Source: Bacteroidales bacterium
Lineage (GTDB): Bacteria; Bacteroidota; Bacteroidia; Bacteroidales; Tenuifilaceae
Length of the DNA: 64,000 nucleotides
Assembly (NCBI GenBank): GCA_020636845.1
Contig: JACJXD010000003.1
Span: 399,950 to 463,949 of the forward strand
Direction of reading: 5' to 3'
This document shows, in pieces, positions 63,404 through 64,000 of the stretch (positions are counted from its first letter, which is position 1; every line of letters begins with the position of its first letter). Under the pieces are notes generated by a model. It worked only from the letters and a program-made list of their open reading frames with translations. It was not told where the DNA came from and did no database searches. The position numbers and the translations under genes are program-made.

Positions 63404-64000
63404 ATGCGTACACTAAAAGTTATAGTAATACTATTTTCGATACTTGCATCAAATCCGCTTTGGGCGCAAATGCAGGATAAACCTAAATCGCCAACGTTCG
63501 ATTATATGACCATCGACCCTAGTACCGGCTATCCAACCCTATACTGGACTGCCCCTTCCGACGACCCTCAATATCCGAATCCACAGGGCTATATTATTTA
63601 CAGGTACTTAGTAGATAACCTTGGAAATAAGGATTTTCATGAAATAGACACGGTTAGTCAAAGCACCTTTACATACACCGATATTAATGCAAATGGTAAT
63701 TTAGATACACTTCGATACACCATTGCCAGTCTTGGTCCAACCGAGCCAAGTAAGCAAACCCGGGAACATGCACAAATATGGCTAACTTCAGCTTACGATA
63801 GCTGTAACGCAAAAATCGACCTTTCGTGGAAACGCTACGAAGGTTGGGATAATAATAACACCGACCAGTATTATAACCTGTATATGACTACCCCCGACTG
63901 GACTACATTTAAGCGTGTTGCCAATGTGGATAAATTCGATTTAACGTACAGCATTAAAAATGTTTCCGAAAATCAGGACTATTACTTTTACATTACCACC
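63404..64000 (+). CDS. Secreted protein with fibronectin-III-like domains, 3' partial
   Basis: An open frame of 199 codons running off the window end. It begins with a signal peptide (MRTLKVIVILFSILASNPLWAQ) and continues as beta-sandwich-like sequence rich in Asp, Asn, Tyr and Thr, with repeated FN3-like features (PTLYWTAPSDDPQYPNPQGYIIYR; KIDLSWKRYEGW; DQYYNLYMTTPDWTTFKRVANV). Such proteins in this phylum often end in a type IX sorting or gliding-motility C-terminal domain, but that end is not in the window, so secretion by T9SS is only a guess. Confidence 0.75.
   Translation, partial: MRTLKVIVILFSILASNPLWAQMQDKPKSPTFDYMTIDPSTGYPTLYWTAPSDDPQYPNPQGYIIYRYLVDNLGNKDFHEIDTVSQSTFTYTDINANGNLDTLRYTIASLGPTEPSKQTREHAQIWLTSAYDSCNAKIDLSWKRYEGWDNNNTDQYYNLYMTTPDWTTFKRVANVDKFDLTYSIKNVSENQDYYFYITT

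Noticed and set aside
1..64000. tRNA genes, rRNA, CRISPR arrays, prophage or complete IS elements
   Set aside because: No cloverleaf-like stretch, regular spaced repeats, transposase or phage structural gene was found in any gap.

Overview
The window looks like a chromosomal segment of a Bacteroidota bacterium, probably in the Bacteroidales/Marinilabiliales area. The signs are: an Rnf operon in the order rseC-rnfB-C-D-G-E-A; a C-terminal type IX secretion sorting domain on a secreted enzyme; families common in this phylum (DUF3127, DUF5063, DUF2795, an OstA-like protein, tandem SurA-like isomerases); -7 promoter elements of the TAnnTTTG type; and almost no Shine-Dalgarno sites outside one operon. 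The sequence is AT-rich. I found no tRNA, rRNA, CRISPR array, intact insertion sequence or phage gene. Most of the window is core-genome content.

Layout. 1-13.5 kb: the 3' end of tex, a soluble three-PAS histidine kinase with an overlapping receiver protein, oligopeptidase B, MnmD-like tRNA methyltransferase, an FKBP lipoprotein, a DUF3127 protein, an MscS channel, guanine deaminase, a patatin, RlmB and an ABC-F ATPase. 13.5-21 kb: an unknown polytopic membrane protein, then the seven-gene rseC-rnf operon (Na+/H+-coupled ferredoxin:NAD+ oxidoreductase), closed by a strong terminator. 21-29.3 kb: a TetR regulator with a likely self-operator, a small lipoprotein, a DUF3108 protein coupled to recG, an unknown 78-residue protein, recQ and guaB. 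29.4-35.3 kb: an envelope-biogenesis operon with two parvulin proteins around a degenerate SurA-like lipoprotein, ending in an OstA/LptA-like protein. 35.4-44 kb: DUF2795, cobalamin adenosyltransferase, a lone LolD-like ATPase, an O-methyltransferase, a secreted Zn-dependent phospholipase C/S1-P1-type enzyme, proline dehydrogenase, the DUF5063-exonuclease-RlmI cluster and YaaA. 44-54.3 kb: a hybrid sensor kinase with a periplasmic NMT1/THI5-like domain, tsaD, tamB and ExbB-ExbD-TonB. 54.4-64 kb: an AT-rich acyltransferase that looks acquired, a TSUP transporter, a PH-like membrane protein, glyA, an orphan receiver, a CLC channel with CBS domains, an M16 peptidase pair and the 5' end of a secreted protein.

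Functionally the window is rich in envelope assembly (parvulins, OstA-like, TamB, TonB system), nucleic-acid maintenance and modification (RecG, RecQ, RlmB, RlmI, MnmD, TsaD, exonuclease) and redox energy conservation (Rnf). The most striking single observation is the hybrid kinase at 44277-46565: its H-box has Phe where the phospho-accepting His belongs, while its receiver domain is intact. Next are the strong Shine-Dalgarno sites confined to rnfG, rnfE and rnfA, and a three-copy nine-base motif around the tetR promoter. I found no clear multi-gene system that is wholly new; the less explained pieces are listed as findings.
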